Positions 1 through 9,024 are shown, numbered from the stretch's first letter. The stretch: 64,000 nucleotides of DNA from an uncultured Prevotellaceae bacterium (GCA_900319225.1 ONNV01000006.1:109274-173273); one strand, 5' to 3'. Program-made: numbers and translations. Notes: a model not told the origin generated them from the sequence alone.

Positions 1-2
1 CG

Positions 3-941
3 CTGGGCAGCAGGAACGACGAGTACATGCGCCGTTACAATGAGGGTAATTTCATAGTAGGTGCATCACTTGCAAAAGCACAGGGTGAGAACCTCACGTT
101 CGGAGCCGAATTTGAGACTGTATTGCTGGGTGAGAACCTGGGAGATTTCTCTATAGACGGTGAGATGGAGCTGAGCTACCCTGTAATGGGGCACGATGCC
201 AGCATAGGTGCATATGCCCATATATCGGCCTCTGAGACTCCGTTCTTCATGGCACTGCAGCACTCCACCTTTGCCTGGTGGGATAAGGAATTTGACAAGA
301 CATTCCGCACCCGGTTTGGAGGATCGCTTGAGATAGAGAAGACCGGCACCCGCTTGCAGCTGGATGTGGAGAACATAGCCAACTACGTGTACCTTAAGAA
401 TGAGGGCGGCACATATGTCACTCAGGACCAATATGCCATAACGCAGCCCACCTACTCCATCACTGCAGCTCAGCACAGCGGTTCAATCCAGATACTGAGC
501 GCCACGCTGCAGCAGAATTTCCAGGCCGGTCCGCTGCATTGGGACAACCATCTCACGTACCAGCTCTCGGGTAACAAGGATATCATTCCTCTGCCTACCC
601 TGAACCTGTTCACTGATCTCTATTTCAAGTTCATATACTACAAGAGACTGCACATGGAGGTGGGAGCCAACGCGCTCTTCTTTACCCGCTACAACGCACC
701 CGGCTACTGCCCTGCTGTGGGTATGTACCATCTGCAGAGTGACAGCTACAAACAGGAGGTAGGCGGTTATCCGCTGATGACTGCCTATGTAAACTGTTTC
801 CTGCGCGGAGTAAGGTTCTACATCATGTACTACCATGCCAATAACGGCCAGATGGGCAACCGTGACTCATTCATAGTTCCCGGTTATCCTGCCAATCCGA
901 GCATGGTCAAGTTCGGTCTTAGCTGGACGTTCTACGATTAA
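3..941 (+). CDS. Putative porin (Porin_10-like), 3' part
   Basis: The frame is open from the left edge, so the gene begins outside the window; about 312 C-terminal residues are visible. They consist of alternating amphipathic strands rich in Tyr, Phe and Gly and end in an aromatic terminal strand (LSWTFYD), as expected for an outer-membrane beta-barrel. Overall style fits the Bacteroidetes 'putative porin' family (Porin_10); the family assignment is from recognition, not a search. The first in-frame ATG at 27 is internal and should not be taken as the start. The oxidoreductase gene follows 26 bp downstream on the same strand, so the two may be co-transcribed. The substrate is unknown. Confidence 0.7.
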   Translation: MGSRNDEYMRRYNEGNFIVGASLAKAQGENLTFGAEFETVLLGENLGDFSIDGEMELSYPVMGHDASIGAYAHISASETPFFMALQHSTFAWWDKEFDKTFRTRFGGSLEIEKTGTRLQLDVENIANYVYLKNEGGTYVTQDQYAITQPTYSITAAQHSGSIQILSATLQQNFQAGPLHWDNHLTYQLSGNKDIIPLPTLNLFTDLYFKFIYYKRLHMEVGANALFFTRYNAPGYCPAVGMYHLQSDSYKQEVGGYPLMTAYVNCFLRGVRFYIMYYHANNGQMGNRDSFIVPGYPANPSMVKFGLSWTFYD

Positions 942-967
942 GTCAATCTATCCTTTTTCAATATACT

Positions 968-1936
968 ATGATCAGATGGGGTTTTATAGGATGTGGCGCA
1001 GTCACTGAAAAGAAAAGCGGCCCCGCATTCGCCAAGGCTGAGGGCTCTGCAATAGAGGCCGTAATGAGCCGTGACAAGGCCAAAGCCCGCTCATACGCCG
1101 AGCGGCACAACATTAAGAAATGGTACACCGATCCCATGGACATAATCGATGATCCCAAGGTCGATGCCATATATATCGCCACCCCGCCTTCATCACACGC
1201 CACCTACGCCGTCATGGCCATGAAAGCCGGCAAGCCCGTCTACATAGAGAAGCCCATGGCGCACAGCTATGATGAGTGCATGCGTATTAACCGCGTATCA
1301 CGTGAGACCGGAGTGCCCTGCTTTGTAGCCTATTACCGCCGATACCTTCCCTATTTCCTCAAGGTCAAGGAGCTCATACCCCAGATAGGCAAACTCATCA
1401 ACGTGCAGATTCGTTTTGCACAGCCTCCCAAGGAGCTGGACTACAACAGCACCAACCTGCCCTGGCGCGTCATCCCGGACATATCGGGCGGCGGTTATTT
1501 CTATGACCTGGCCCCGCATCAGATTGATATGGTACAGGAGCTGTGCGGCTGCATCATTGACGCATACGGACTGTGCAGCAACCGCGGCGGGCTCTATCAG
1601 GCCGAGGACACGGTAAGCGCCTGTTTCAAGTTTGAGAACGGGCTGGTAGGTTCCGGCTCCTGGTGTTTTGTGGCCGATGAATCCGCCAAGGAGGACCGTA
1701 TAGAGCTGATAGGTGACCAGGGAATGATCTGCTTCTCGATATTCACATTCCAGCCCATTGCACTGCATGACAAGGACGGACGCCATGAGTTTGACATTCC
1801 CAATCCTGAGCATGTGCAGTTCCCGCTCGTACAGGCTGTGGTAGACCATCTGAACGGCAAGTCCACATGCACCTGTGACGGCATAAGCGCCACCCCCACC
1901 AACTGGGTGATGGACCGCATACTGGGCAAATTCTAA
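968..1936 (+). CDS. Gfo/Idh/MocA family NAD(P)-dependent oxidoreductase
   Basis: This 322-residue protein opens with a Rossmann dinucleotide-binding motif (GFIGCGAVTEKKSG, residues 5-18) and carries the family signature EKPMAHS near residue 95, where the Lys takes part in catalysis. The C-terminal half, with GGGYFYDLAPHQIDM near residue 175, matches the GFO_IDH_MocA C-terminal alpha/beta domain. Family members oxidise or reduce sugars, inositols and related polyols; the substrate cannot be read from sequence. No signal peptide is visible, so it is cytoplasmic. It lies 26 bp after the porin gene and ends just before a hairpin shared with the convergent FadL-like gene. Confidence 0.9.
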   Translation: MIRWGFIGCGAVTEKKSGPAFAKAEGSAIEAVMSRDKAKARSYAERHNIKKWYTDPMDIIDDPKVDAIYIATPPSSHATYAVMAMKAGKPVYIEKPMAHSYDECMRINRVSRETGVPCFVAYYRRYLPYFLKVKELIPQIGKLINVQIRFAQPPKELDYNSTNLPWRVIPDISGGGYFYDLAPHQIDMVQELCGCIIDAYGLCSNRGGLYQAEDTVSACFKFENGLVGSGSWCFVADESAKEDRIELIGDQGMICFSIFTFQPIALHDKDGRHEFDIPNPEHVQFPLVQAVVDHLNGKSTCTCDGISATPTNWVMDRILGKF

Positions 1937-1951
1937 AGTATCAGACTGATT

Positions 1952-1987
1952 AAAAAGACTCCGGCCGGTCACCAAGACCAGCCGGAG
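1952..1987 (-). terminator. Hairpin between convergent genes
   Basis: A 12-bp stem with one mismatch (CTCCGGCCGGTC / GACCAGCCGGAG, 5-nt loop) spans 1959-1987. On the minus strand it is followed by CTTTTTAA, so it should terminate the FadL-like gene and may also stop plus-strand reading after the oxidoreductase. Confidence 0.7.
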
Positions 1988-2007
1988 CCAACCTAATTAT
2001 CTCAAAG

Positions 2008-3474
2008 TCAGAAGTTCCATCCTACTGTAAACAGAACCTTATCTGTATTGTAATTGTAATTGACATCAATATTTGTAGCTCCCGGCTCATTGGTATTGAA
2101 TACGCTGCTTCTTACGCCGTGAACATAAGCCAGGTCAAAGTAGAACTGGGTGCCGTCACGGTCGGGCTCTGAGCAGTAACCCAGACCGCAGGTATAGTAC
2201 TTGGTCTTGCCAGGACGGTCATTCTGCCAGTCCATACGGTACTTATTGTTGAACTCAGAGTCTGAAAGGTTCACGTATGCGTTATCCTTGAACATTGACT
2301 CGCTCAGGCTGTAGCCGCCGCGCAGTGCCAGGTTACCTATATTCTGCTCAATACCGATCCTGAATGTTGAGAAATCCTTGTAGTCATTTGCACCCTGATA
2401 CAGCATCTTGGTGTTGTTTACTGACAGTGATGAACGCTGTGTGAAGTTCTTCTCATACTCAGCACCTATGGCGGTATGACCGAATGTAAGACCTGCGCTC
2501 AGGTTCAGTTTCCAGGGTGAGGTGAACTTGTAGTCGGTGTTGGGTGTGGGTGAGTAAGGCTCTCCGCTCTGTGCAGTTCCCTCATAGGCATACAGATAAT
2601 CCTGATACTCAATGTTCTGTTTGAAATATGTGGGGGTCTTGATAGATGCGCCAAGTCTCAATCCCGGTACCGGACGGATGATTACACCGAATGCCATGTT
2701 CAGGCCGGATCCCTTTGCCGAGTTCATCTTGTCAACCATGGTGTACTCAAATCTGTCACCGCCATAACCTTCCCACAGATAGCCGGCATCCTCATTGGCT
2801 ACCTCATCCTCTGACGGATAATAATTATAGAAACTGCTCTCTGACCATGTATCGGTAGACAGTATACCCAGAGTCCATCCCAGGTAGAGCATATCGGACA
2901 GGTTGCATGAAAGGTTGAAATCAAATGCGTTTATCTTGTTGCGCTGGCTCTCAGTGTACTGACGGTATACCACATACTCACGGGTAGGATCCGTACCGTC
3001 AGGGTCAAAGAACTTGTCCAGATAATCAAAAGTGCGGTCCATATTCTGCAGTCTGTGATATGAGAACCCGAAGTTCATATATCTGTCACCGCCATCATAA
3101 CCTGAGAACACTACCGATACATTATCCAGGGACATGTTGATATCGGACTTAAGGTTTCCGGAGTAGTAATAGATACCGTTTGACAAACCCTGGTTGGCTG
3201 CGGTGTACTGCGGGTCCGTATTGGTGGATGTTCCAAAGAATGAAATTGACGCGTTAAGGTCACTGGTGCGGTAAGTACCGATACCTGCCGGGTTATGTCC
3301 GATAACCGACGGGTCACTGCCCAGGGCGCTCATTGCGCCGGCCATACCCATGTAACGTGCGGTACCGTTAAGTTCCTCCTCATATAGTTTCGCTGCATCG
3401 AATGAGGTCTGTGCTCCTACTGACAAGCTTGCCGTCAAGGCTGCTACACTCATCAACAACTTACTGGTTTTCAT
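2008..3474 (-). CDS. FadL/OmpP1-like outer membrane transport protein
   Basis: This 488-residue protein has a cleavable signal peptide (MKTSKLLMSVAALTASLSVGAQ). It is followed by the segment typical of Bacteroidetes FadL/OmpP1/TodX relatives, in which ARYMGMAGAMSALGSDPSV is followed by HNPAG. In FadL this N-terminal region forms the hatch inside the barrel. The rest is strand-rich and ends with VLFTVGWNF, a terminal beta-strand with C-terminal Phe. Related proteins take up hydrophobic compounds across the outer membrane; in Bacteroidetes they are often labelled 'hemin receptor' without proof. It stands alone, convergent with the oxidoreductase. Confidence 0.8.
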   Translation of the reverse strand: MKTSKLLMSVAALTASLSVGAQTSFDAAKLYEEELNGTARYMGMAGAMSALGSDPSVIGHNPAGIGTYRTSDLNASISFFGTSTNTDPQYTAANQGLSNGIYYYSGNLKSDINMSLDNVSVVFSGYDGGDRYMNFGFSYHRLQNMDRTFDYLDKFFDPDGTDPTREYVVYRQYTESQRNKINAFDFNLSCNLSDMLYLGWTLGILSTDTWSESSFYNYYPSEDEVANEDAGYLWEGYGGDRFEYTMVDKMNSAKGSGLNMAFGVIIRPVPGLRLGASIKTPTYFKQNIEYQDYLYAYEGTAQSGEPYSPTPNTDYKFTSPWKLNLSAGLTFGHTAIGAEYEKNFTQRSSLSVNNTKMLYQGANDYKDFSTFRIGIEQNIGNLALRGGYSLSESMFKDNAYVNLSDSEFNNKYRMDWQNDRPGKTKYYTCGLGYCSEPDRDGTQFYFDLAYVHGVRSSVFNTNEPGATNIDVNYNYNTDKVLFTVGWNF

Positions 3475-3532
3475 ATGCTTAAATATTTAATTATTCAATA
3501 ATAGGATATACTGTTCACTAACTGTCAATCTG

Positions 3533-5158
3533 TTACCTTCTGCTTGAAGGGCTGGCTGACCTTGAAGGGCCTGAGCTGCTGCCACCTGAGCTGCGGCTGG
3601 ATCCGGAGCTGCTGCCACTGCTTACGCTGCGGCTGGGACCGGAGCTTACGCTGCTGCGTGATGAACTGCTGGAACTGCTGCTTGACGAGCGTGCAGAACT
3701 GCTTGAGCTGCTGCTTACGCTACGTGATGTGCTGCTGGAGCTGCTGCTTACGCTACGTGATGTGCTGCTGTTTGAGCTGCTTACGCTGCGTGATGAGTTG
3801 CTGCTTGAACTGCTCACGGTGCGTGACGGGCCACTGGTAGAGCTGCTTACGCTGCGTTGAGTTGAGCTGTTGGTGCTACTGTTGCTTACGCTACGCTGTG
3901 TTCCGGTTGTGCTGCGCTGTGTGCTGGCAGAACTGCTTGACTGGGCAGAGCCTGTATTGCTTCTGGATACCACACGTGTACCGTTGCTTGTTGCAGTACG
4001 GCTGGGGCCGCTGGTGCTGCTGGGACGGTCATATGTAGAACCTGATGACTGGGTGCTCCTGGATGTAGCGGAACTGCTGCTTACGCTGCGAGATGCGCTT
4101 GAACGGCTCTCAGTTGCAGGTGTAACGGTTCTTACTGCGGTGTTGTTGGTTGACCTTGATGCTACGCGTGCAGGTCCGCTTGCAGTTGAGCTGTTACGTG
4201 TCTGTACCCTGTCTCCCTCACGACCGGGATTGTCAGTTGATGCTCTGGCAATTGTCCTGGCTGCAGAGCTGCCGCTGCCTCCTGCGCTTCCGCTACGGTT
4301 AACCACACGGCTGGGGCCTGATGTACTTGATGCAAAACTGTCCGATGAGCGGCTCAGGTTCCTGTCCCATCCACCGCCGTTGATCCTGCGGTTGGGTACA
4401 TAGGATGATGACCTGTTATCTACTATATAGGTAGGTCCTGAGTAATAGTATACCGGTCTGTGATAGTATGATGCCCTGTAATGGAAGGGATCATAATACC
4501 ATGAGTCATAATACCAGGGATCATAGTACCAGGTATCATAGAACCAGGGATCATAATAATAGGTGTGTGAGTAGTACCAGTAACTGTCATCAAAATAATT
4601 GTCCCAGAATACTATATCCCAAAGGATATCGTCAACAATACTGTAATAGGGACGTGCGTGATGACGGAAACGGTACAGGCGGCGGGTCAGGTAGAAATCA
4701 TCAACGGCGTCGCTGTAACCCTCGGCGTATGATGAACGGTCCTCCTTCTCATACTCATCAGATACATAAATGGTGTCATGTATGTAAACTGTGGGTACAT
4801 CATCCAGTATCGATCCGTCCTCATACTGTATCTGACTTGTTCCGTATGTATATCGGCGGTTATACTCATCGGGATCACGGTCTACTATTATCTTAGGTGT
4901 AGTGGTGATGACGGGAGCAGCCTGAGCCGGTACGGTCTGGGCCTGTACAGTCTGGGACTGGATGGTCTGGGACTGGATGGTCTGGGCCGGTACAGTCTGA
5001 GCGGGTACCGTGCTGGAGGGTGTCCTTGTTATGACCGATGTTTCAGTTCCGGAAGACTGGTTTGACTTGTTCCTACCGGTTGAGTACAGGTCATTTCTCT
5101 GTGCACCGGCTGTCATTGTGACTGCCATGAGTGCTATAAATAATACTGACTTTTTCAT
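3533..5158 (-). CDS. Exported Ser-rich low-complexity protein with Tyr/Trp-Asp repeats
   Basis: The start at 5158 (MKKSVLFIALMAVTMTAGAQ) gives a signal peptide and a 541-residue product; an upstream in-frame ATG at 5221 would add an unlikely non-signal extension. Three low-complexity zones are visible: a Gln/Thr/Val repeat (QTVPAQTIQSQT...) near residues 50-80, an aromatic zone of WYYDPWYYDSWYYDP units near residues 180-230, and a C-terminal half made almost entirely of Ser with regular Arg (SSSTSRSVSSS units). Two copies of a 33-bp unit are perfect at DNA level. No catalytic domain is recognised. The composition suggests a surface or periplasmic structural protein, but the function is unknown. 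A TAnnTTTG promoter lies at 5190-5197. Confidence 0.75.
   Translation of the reverse strand: MKKSVLFIALMAVTMTAGAQRNDLYSTGRNKSNQSSGTETSVITRTPSSTVPAQTVPAQTIQSQTIQSQTVQAQTVPAQAAPVITTTPKIIVDRDPDEYNRRYTYGTSQIQYEDGSILDDVPTVYIHDTIYVSDEYEKEDRSSYAEGYSDAVDDFYLTRRLYRFRHHARPYYSIVDDILWDIVFWDNYFDDSYWYYSHTYYYDPWFYDTWYYDPWYYDSWYYDPFHYRASYYHRPVYYYSGPTYIVDNRSSSYVPNRRINGGGWDRNLSRSSDSFASSTSGPSRVVNRSGSAGGSGSSAARTIARASTDNPGREGDRVQTRNSSTASGPARVASRSTNNTAVRTVTPATESRSSASRSVSSSSATSRSTQSSGSTYDRPSSTSGPSRTATSNGTRVVSRSNTGSAQSSSSASTQRSTTGTQRSVSNSSTNSSTQRSVSSSTSGPSRTVSSSSSNSSRSVSSSNSSTSRSVSSSSSSTSRSVSSSSSSSARSSSSSSSSSSRSSVSSGPSRSVSSGSSSGSSRSSGGSSSGPSRSASPSSRR
3705..3770. repeat. 33-bp perfect tandem repeat, two copies, in the Ser-rich gene
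   Basis: Positions 3705-3737 and 3738-3770 are identical. They encode the 11-residue unit SSSTSRSVSSS and sit in a longer degenerate array. Confidence 0.9.
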
Positions 5159-5189
5159 AACCGTTCCGTTTTTGGGTTTGTTTCCAATG

Positions 5190-5197
5190 CAAAAATA
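5190..5197 (-). promoter_or_regulatory. Bacteroidales -7 element
   Basis: TATTTTTG on the minus strand fits TAnnTTTG and lies 31 bp upstream of the Ser-rich gene start at 5158. Confidence 0.5.
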
Positions 5198-5253
5198 ATC
5201 AGGTAATAGTACCCGCATCACGGAAAATCCCTAAAAGGGAAGGGGGAATTTCC

Positions 5254-5345
5254 TATAATTGAGAATTGAGAATTAATACGCTGTACCTGCGTGGATACGC
5301 ACCGGATGGCCAATTCTCAATTTTCAATTTTCAATTCTCAATTCA
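5254..5345. repeat. AATTGAGAATT / AATTCTCAATT inverted repeat cluster
   Basis: Short units of AATTGAGAATT occur at about 5258-5275 and recur in inverted orientation as AATTCTCAATTTTCAATT at about 5312-5345, so the two sides can pair across a roughly 40-nt loop. The stop codon and last codons of the GH25 gene lie within the right-hand arm. Confidence 0.7.
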
Positions 5346-6277
5346 TTAAACTCCTTCTCCGTGCCACGGAATACATTGAAATCCGTGTATTCCCTGATGC
5401 CCTCCACACTGGCATGGTCAGTAAACTGCCAGAAAGCCCACGGTTTATCAGTCTCGGGGCGTACCACATAGTAATGTGCCACCCAGAAAGGATAGTTATC
5501 AAGGGCCGGATTATTAAGGTGTCTTTTACGGAACTTGGTTGAGGCATAGATTATGGGCTTGACTCCGTAATGGGTCTCAAGCGCCTTGAGGAACTCCAGC
5601 AACTCACGTTGCAGGTCTCCCGAAGAACGGCCGGAACGCTCCACGTCAACCACCGGAGCCAGGTCACCCTTCTGCAGCTTTACGGTGTTTATAAAGTGTT
5701 CAGCCTGTTTCTGCGGCGATACGCCGGGATCATAGAAATGGTAGACTCCGCATACAAAACCCACGGTCCGGGCCTCGCGGATATTATAGGTATACTCAGG
5801 ATCGGTAAACGTGCTGCCCTCGGTCGCCTTCATTATCACGAACCTTATAGGGAACTCATTTACGGCCGATGAGAGCGCCGCATCACGCCAGTTTATCTGC
5901 CCCTGATGGTGGGATACGTCTATTCCGTAACAGAGGAATCCCGATGGCAGACATACTCCGTACTCCCTGGTTCCACGGCATGGGCGCAGACGATAAAAAT
6001 ATGGACGCAGGAACATGTAATAGGCACCTACAGAGACAAGACCTATCATAAGGATTGTCAGTACCCAGTGCATCCAATCGGGTATGTAATAGTCCTTTAC
6101 GGGCTGGACTTTCTGGCGTCCGGTGGTGCTTTTGGTTCTGGACGCAGCTGCGGTTTTGTGTCTTACTGTGTTTTTACGTGGTTTCTTTTTGCCGCCGAAT
6201 AAAAACAGAAAGAAGGATTTCCGTTCTTTCTTATGAACGGAAGCCCTTCTTTTCCTGTTACCTTTATTTGTTGGCAT
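5324..6277 (-). CDS. Membrane-anchored GH25 muramidase
   Basis: The N-terminal ~65 residues are very basic. They are followed by one membrane segment (WVLTILMIGLVSVGAYYMFL) and a GH25 lysozyme domain outside the membrane. GH25 landmarks are visible: GIDVSHHQG, KATEGSTF, GVYHFYDPG, PVVDVE (acidic catalytic pair region) and WQFTDH. The enzyme should cleave the MurNAc-GlcNAc bond of peptidoglycan. I prefer the ATG at 6277; the ATG at 6286 lies only 2 bp from the repeat cluster at 6288. The last residues (ELRIEN) come from the AATTGAGAATT repeat. The gene lies on the same strand as the PPi-phosphofructokinase gene, about 180 bp downstream of it. Confidence 0.85.
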   Translation of the reverse strand: MPTNKGNRKRRASVHKKERKSFFLFLFGGKKKPRKNTVRHKTAAASRTKSTTGRQKVQPVKDYYIPDWMHWVLTILMIGLVSVGAYYMFLRPYFYRLRPCRGTREYGVCLPSGFLCYGIDVSHHQGQINWRDAALSSAVNEFPIRFVIMKATEGSTFTDPEYTYNIREARTVGFVCGVYHFYDPGVSPQKQAEHFINTVKLQKGDLAPVVDVERSGRSSGDLQRELLEFLKALETHYGVKPIIYASTKFRKRHLNNPALDNYPFWVAHYYVVRPETDKPWAFWQFTDHASVEGIREYTDFNVFRGTEKEFNELRIEN

Positions 6278-6287
6278 ATCGATCATC

Positions 6288-6400
6288 TGGGGACTGTTCC
6301 ATCTGTGTCATTGGGGACTGTTCCATCTGTGTCATTTGGAACAAATGTCACAGTGGGACTGTCACCGTTGTGACAGGGGGACTGTCCCCAATGGGTCACT
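6288..6400. repeat. REP-like palindromic cluster, GACAGTCCCC type
   Basis: Two perfect tandem 24-bp copies (6288-6311 and 6312-6335, each opening TGGGGACTGTTCC) are followed by related inverted material ending in GGGGGACTGTCCCC near 6376-6389. Same family as the palindromes at 10081, 28585 and 58841. Confidence 0.8.
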
Positions 6401-6421
6401 TCTTTGAACTTCGTTCGGGAT

Positions 6422-6446
6422 TTGCTCGCCACGACAGAGCGAGCAA
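6422..6446 (-). terminator. Hairpin after PPi-phosphofructokinase
   Basis: TTGCTCGC (6422-6429) pairs with GCGAGCAA (6439-6446), about 20 nt beyond the pfp stop on the minus strand. There is no long U-run, so termination is uncertain. Confidence 0.4.
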
Positions 6447-6466
6447 GCTCCCTCTGTTCGTTTGGC

Positions 6467-8116
6467 TTAACGCAAATGCTCCAGCTGCAAAGTCTTGGTA
6501 GGCTGGTCGCAAACCTCGGTGGGACCAAAGTACTGGATAGGACCGGGGTATACGAAGCAGGTCTCACGAGCCCACTCTGCGCGATGCTTAACGAACTCCT
6601 TGAAGGGAGCGCCGTCCAGCTCAACCAGAGCCTTGCGGATAACGGGCTTCATCTCACCGTTACGCTTCTCCATGTTCATCATCATGGTGATAGGTATACC
6701 ACCTGCGATCCACTGGTCGGCAGGAGCAACGGTGTTCTTGATTGATGACATGTAACCGGTCTTGCCGGCAGCGATCAGCATTGATGCGTTGTAACCAAGG
6801 CTGTAGCAGTAGTCAGCATCAAAGTTTGACGGAGCTGCGCAACGGCCCTCGTAACCGCAGAAGTGATGCTGTGTGGAATACTTGCCAAGATACTTGCCAT
6901 CCTTCTTCCACTCAGCCAGTTTAACGCCAACCATATCGGCCAGCAGCTGCTCGGTCTCAATCAGAGATACCTGTACGTTTCCGTGCGGGTCACGCTCCAG
7001 GGCAAGCTGACGGCTTACGCTCTCGGGCAGGCTCTGGAATATTGCAGCGTTCTCCTTAGAGAGCTTGCTAACGATGTACTGGATCTTCTTATCGGCCTGG
7101 ATCATGTCAAACTCAGCCTGGTTTGCAGCCAGAACGTCATTCAGCTCGGCGATAAGCTTCTTGATGGCGGGGATGAACTCGATCAGGCCCTCGGGAACCA
7201 GGACTGTACCAAAGTTGAGGCCGCGTGCAGCACGGTCAGCAACAACCTGAGCGATATATGTTACTATGTCATCGAGAGTCTGGTTCTTAGCCTCAACCTC
7301 CTCACCTATAAGGGTTACGTTAGGCTGGGTCTGCAGAGCGCACTCCAGAGTTACGTGGCTGGCTGAACGACCCATCAGCTTGATGAAATGCCAGTACTTA
7401 CGTGCAGAGTTGCAGTCACGCTCAATGTTACCGATGATCTCTGAGTAAACCTTGGTAGCGGTATCAAAACCGAATGAGGTCTCAATCTCGGTGTTCTTAA
7501 GGTCACCGTCAATGGTCTTGGGGCAGCCTATTACCTGAACGCCGGCGCCGATAGCCTTGTAGTACTCGGCCAGAACGCATGCGTTGGTGTTTGAGTCATC
7601 ACCACCGATGATAACCAGAGCCTTGATGTCAAGAGCCTTGAGGATCTCCAGACCCTTGTCAAACTGGTCCTTCTTCTCCAGCTTGGTACGGCCTGAACCG
7701 ATGATATCAAAGCCACCGGTGTTGCGGTACTCGTCAATGATATCGGCTGTGAGCTCCATGTAGTTGTGGTCAACCAGACCGCCGGGGCCCAGGATGAAAC
7801 CGTACAGCTTGTTGGCAGGGTTGAGCTTCTTGAGACCGTCAAACAGACCGGCAATGACGTTGTGTCCGCCGGGAGCCTGACCACCAGACAGGATAACACC
7901 TGCGTTCAGGGTCTTCTTGGCAACTGAACCCTCTGTAGGCTCAAACTTAAGGTAGGGCATGCCGTAGGTGTTGGGGAAGAGCTTCTTAACCTCGTCCTGA
8001 TCGGCAACTGACTGTGTGGGAGCACCCTCAACAGCCTTCAAAGCACCGCGGAGAGCCTGGGGAAGCTTGGGCTGGTAAGCGGCGCGTGCAATCTGTAATG
8101 CGCTTTTTGTACTCAT
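6467..8116 (-). CDS. pfp: Diphosphate-fructose-6-phosphate 1-phosphotransferase
   Basis: This 549-residue protein is a long-form PPi-dependent phosphofructokinase. Visible motifs are GGQAPGGHNVIAGLF (phosphate loop), GGDDSNTNA (the second Asp of GGDD marks PPi preference), KTIDGDLKN, and MGRSASHVTLECALQ. It interconverts fructose 6-phosphate and fructose 1,6-bisphosphate with pyrophosphate, reversibly, in the cytoplasm. The start at MSTKSALQIARAAYQ (8116) is chosen over an upstream in-frame extension to 8275, which would overlap the neighbouring gene and has no family resemblance. An ATP-type enzyme is encoded at 24020, so the organism has both forms. Confidence 0.95.
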   Translation of the reverse strand: MSTKSALQIARAAYQPKLPQALRGALKAVEGAPTQSVADQDEVKKLFPNTYGMPYLKFEPTEGSVAKKTLNAGVILSGGQAPGGHNVIAGLFDGLKKLNPANKLYGFILGPGGLVDHNYMELTADIIDEYRNTGGFDIIGSGRTKLEKKDQFDKGLEILKALDIKALVIIGGDDSNTNACVLAEYYKAIGAGVQVIGCPKTIDGDLKNTEIETSFGFDTATKVYSEIIGNIERDCNSARKYWHFIKLMGRSASHVTLECALQTQPNVTLIGEEVEAKNQTLDDIVTYIAQVVADRAARGLNFGTVLVPEGLIEFIPAIKKLIAELNDVLAANQAEFDMIQADKKIQYIVSKLSKENAAIFQSLPESVSRQLALERDPHGNVQVSLIETEQLLADMVGVKLAEWKKDGKYLGKYSTQHHFCGYEGRCAAPSNFDADYCYSLGYNASMLIAAGKTGYMSSIKNTVAPADQWIAGGIPITMMMNMEKRNGEMKPVIRKALVELDGAPFKEFVKHRAEWARETCFVYPGPIQYFGPTEVCDQPTKTLQLEHLR

Positions 8117-8154
8117 TTGAATAGTATATTTGTTTAAATACCTCTTTAAATAGT

Positions 8155-8190
8155 AAGGGTGCGCAAATTTCGTCAAAATTGCGCACCCTT
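8155..8190. terminator. Strong hairpin between 8209 gene and pfp
   Basis: AAGGGTGCGCAA (8155-8166) pairs with TTGCGCACCCTT (8179-8190), a 12-bp stem. It lies just downstream of the minus-strand gene ending at 8209; the U-run is weak. Confidence 0.5.
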
Positions 8191-8208
8191 GCAAATAAAA
8201 GTTCGTTT

Positions 8209-9024
8209 TTAGAAGCGGTATATGATGGATGTATTTATATCGGCCGGCAGACCTACACCCCAGAACCACTCCCATACATTGTCGTCCTCCGAGAACTTCC
8301 AGTCAGACTTGCCGAAAACGTTCACATCAAATCCCCAGTGAGAGTTTTTCCCGAACCATCCCTGGTAACCCAGACCAAAGCCGCAGCCTATGGCCATAAA
8401 CATCTCGCCCTCTCTTACACCGGCTTTGCGCCACTTGTCATCAAGGTATTCCAGGTACCTGGCATCGGTTTTCTTTTCATCGGATGTAAGGCCGTTTATG
8501 TACTCCTTGTCAAGGGTGGTTACAAAGATGTCAAACATCTCACGGAACAGGCCCAAGTCAACTCTTGCCACGCCGTAGAAACCGCGGCCGGGCTTGCGTC
8601 CGAAATAGTATCGGCCCTCGGGGCAAAGCATCACGCCCACATATTTGCGGTCCCACTCCACATCATAGGTCTTGCCGTCTATGCCGACCTCAGCATACCA
8701 ATCCAGCGGATGGTCCTTTGACTTCCAGTTCACGTCCCTGGTTTTTCCGTCAATTCTGGCCGTGGCGGGCTGGTCCTCCTCGTCAAATACCGCCAGAATG
8801 CTGGAGCGGTTCACAAAATGAACCTGTGCCGATACACCGTATGAGAAACGGGTGTTTGTATAATGTTCCCAGACTATCTGGGGAGACATATAAGCAACTG
8901 ATACAAGATCAACCTTTAAGCTATTGTTGTATTTGTCATAACCTTCTGTAAGAAGCGGCTTTATAGCCATCATAGACTGGCTCATGCAGAGCAGTGCAGC
9001 TATGGATAAAAGTGTCTTTTTCAT
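8209..9024 (-). CDS. Exported protein of unknown function, probable outer-membrane barrel
   Basis: The 271-residue product begins with a signal peptide (MKKTLLSIAALLCMSQSMMA). The mature part has alternating aromatic and polar segments, a Gly-rich stretch (GCGFGLGYQGWFGKNSHWGF) and ends in SIIYRF, a typical C-terminal barrel strand. I do not recognise a specific family; a small outer-membrane beta-barrel (DUF3575-like style) is the best guess. It reads toward pfp on the same strand with a strong hairpin between them, so it is probably a separate unit. A promoter-like TATCTTCG lies at 9047-9054. Confidence 0.6.
   Translation of the reverse strand: MKKTLLSIAALLCMSQSMMAIKPLLTEGYDKYNNSLKVDLVSVAYMSPQIVWEHYTNTRFSYGVSAQVHFVNRSSILAVFDEEDQPATARIDGKTRDVNWKSKDHPLDWYAEVGIDGKTYDVEWDRKYVGVMLCPEGRYYFGRKPGRGFYGVARVDLGLFREMFDIFVTTLDKEYINGLTSDEKKTDARYLEYLDDKWRKAGVREGEMFMAIGCGFGLGYQGWFGKNSHWGFDVNVFGKSDWKFSEDDNVWEWFWGVGLPADINTSIIYRF

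Noticed and set aside
3544-4403. Plus-strand Leu/Cys-rich open frames opposite the Ser-rich gene
   Set aside because: They are the mirror of Ser-codon repeats, lack starts and promoters, and the minus-strand product has a clear signal peptide.
8117-8275. N-terminal extension of the PPi-phosphofructokinase
   Set aside because: It overlaps the upstream gene and a hairpin, and the family begins near MSTKSALQ.
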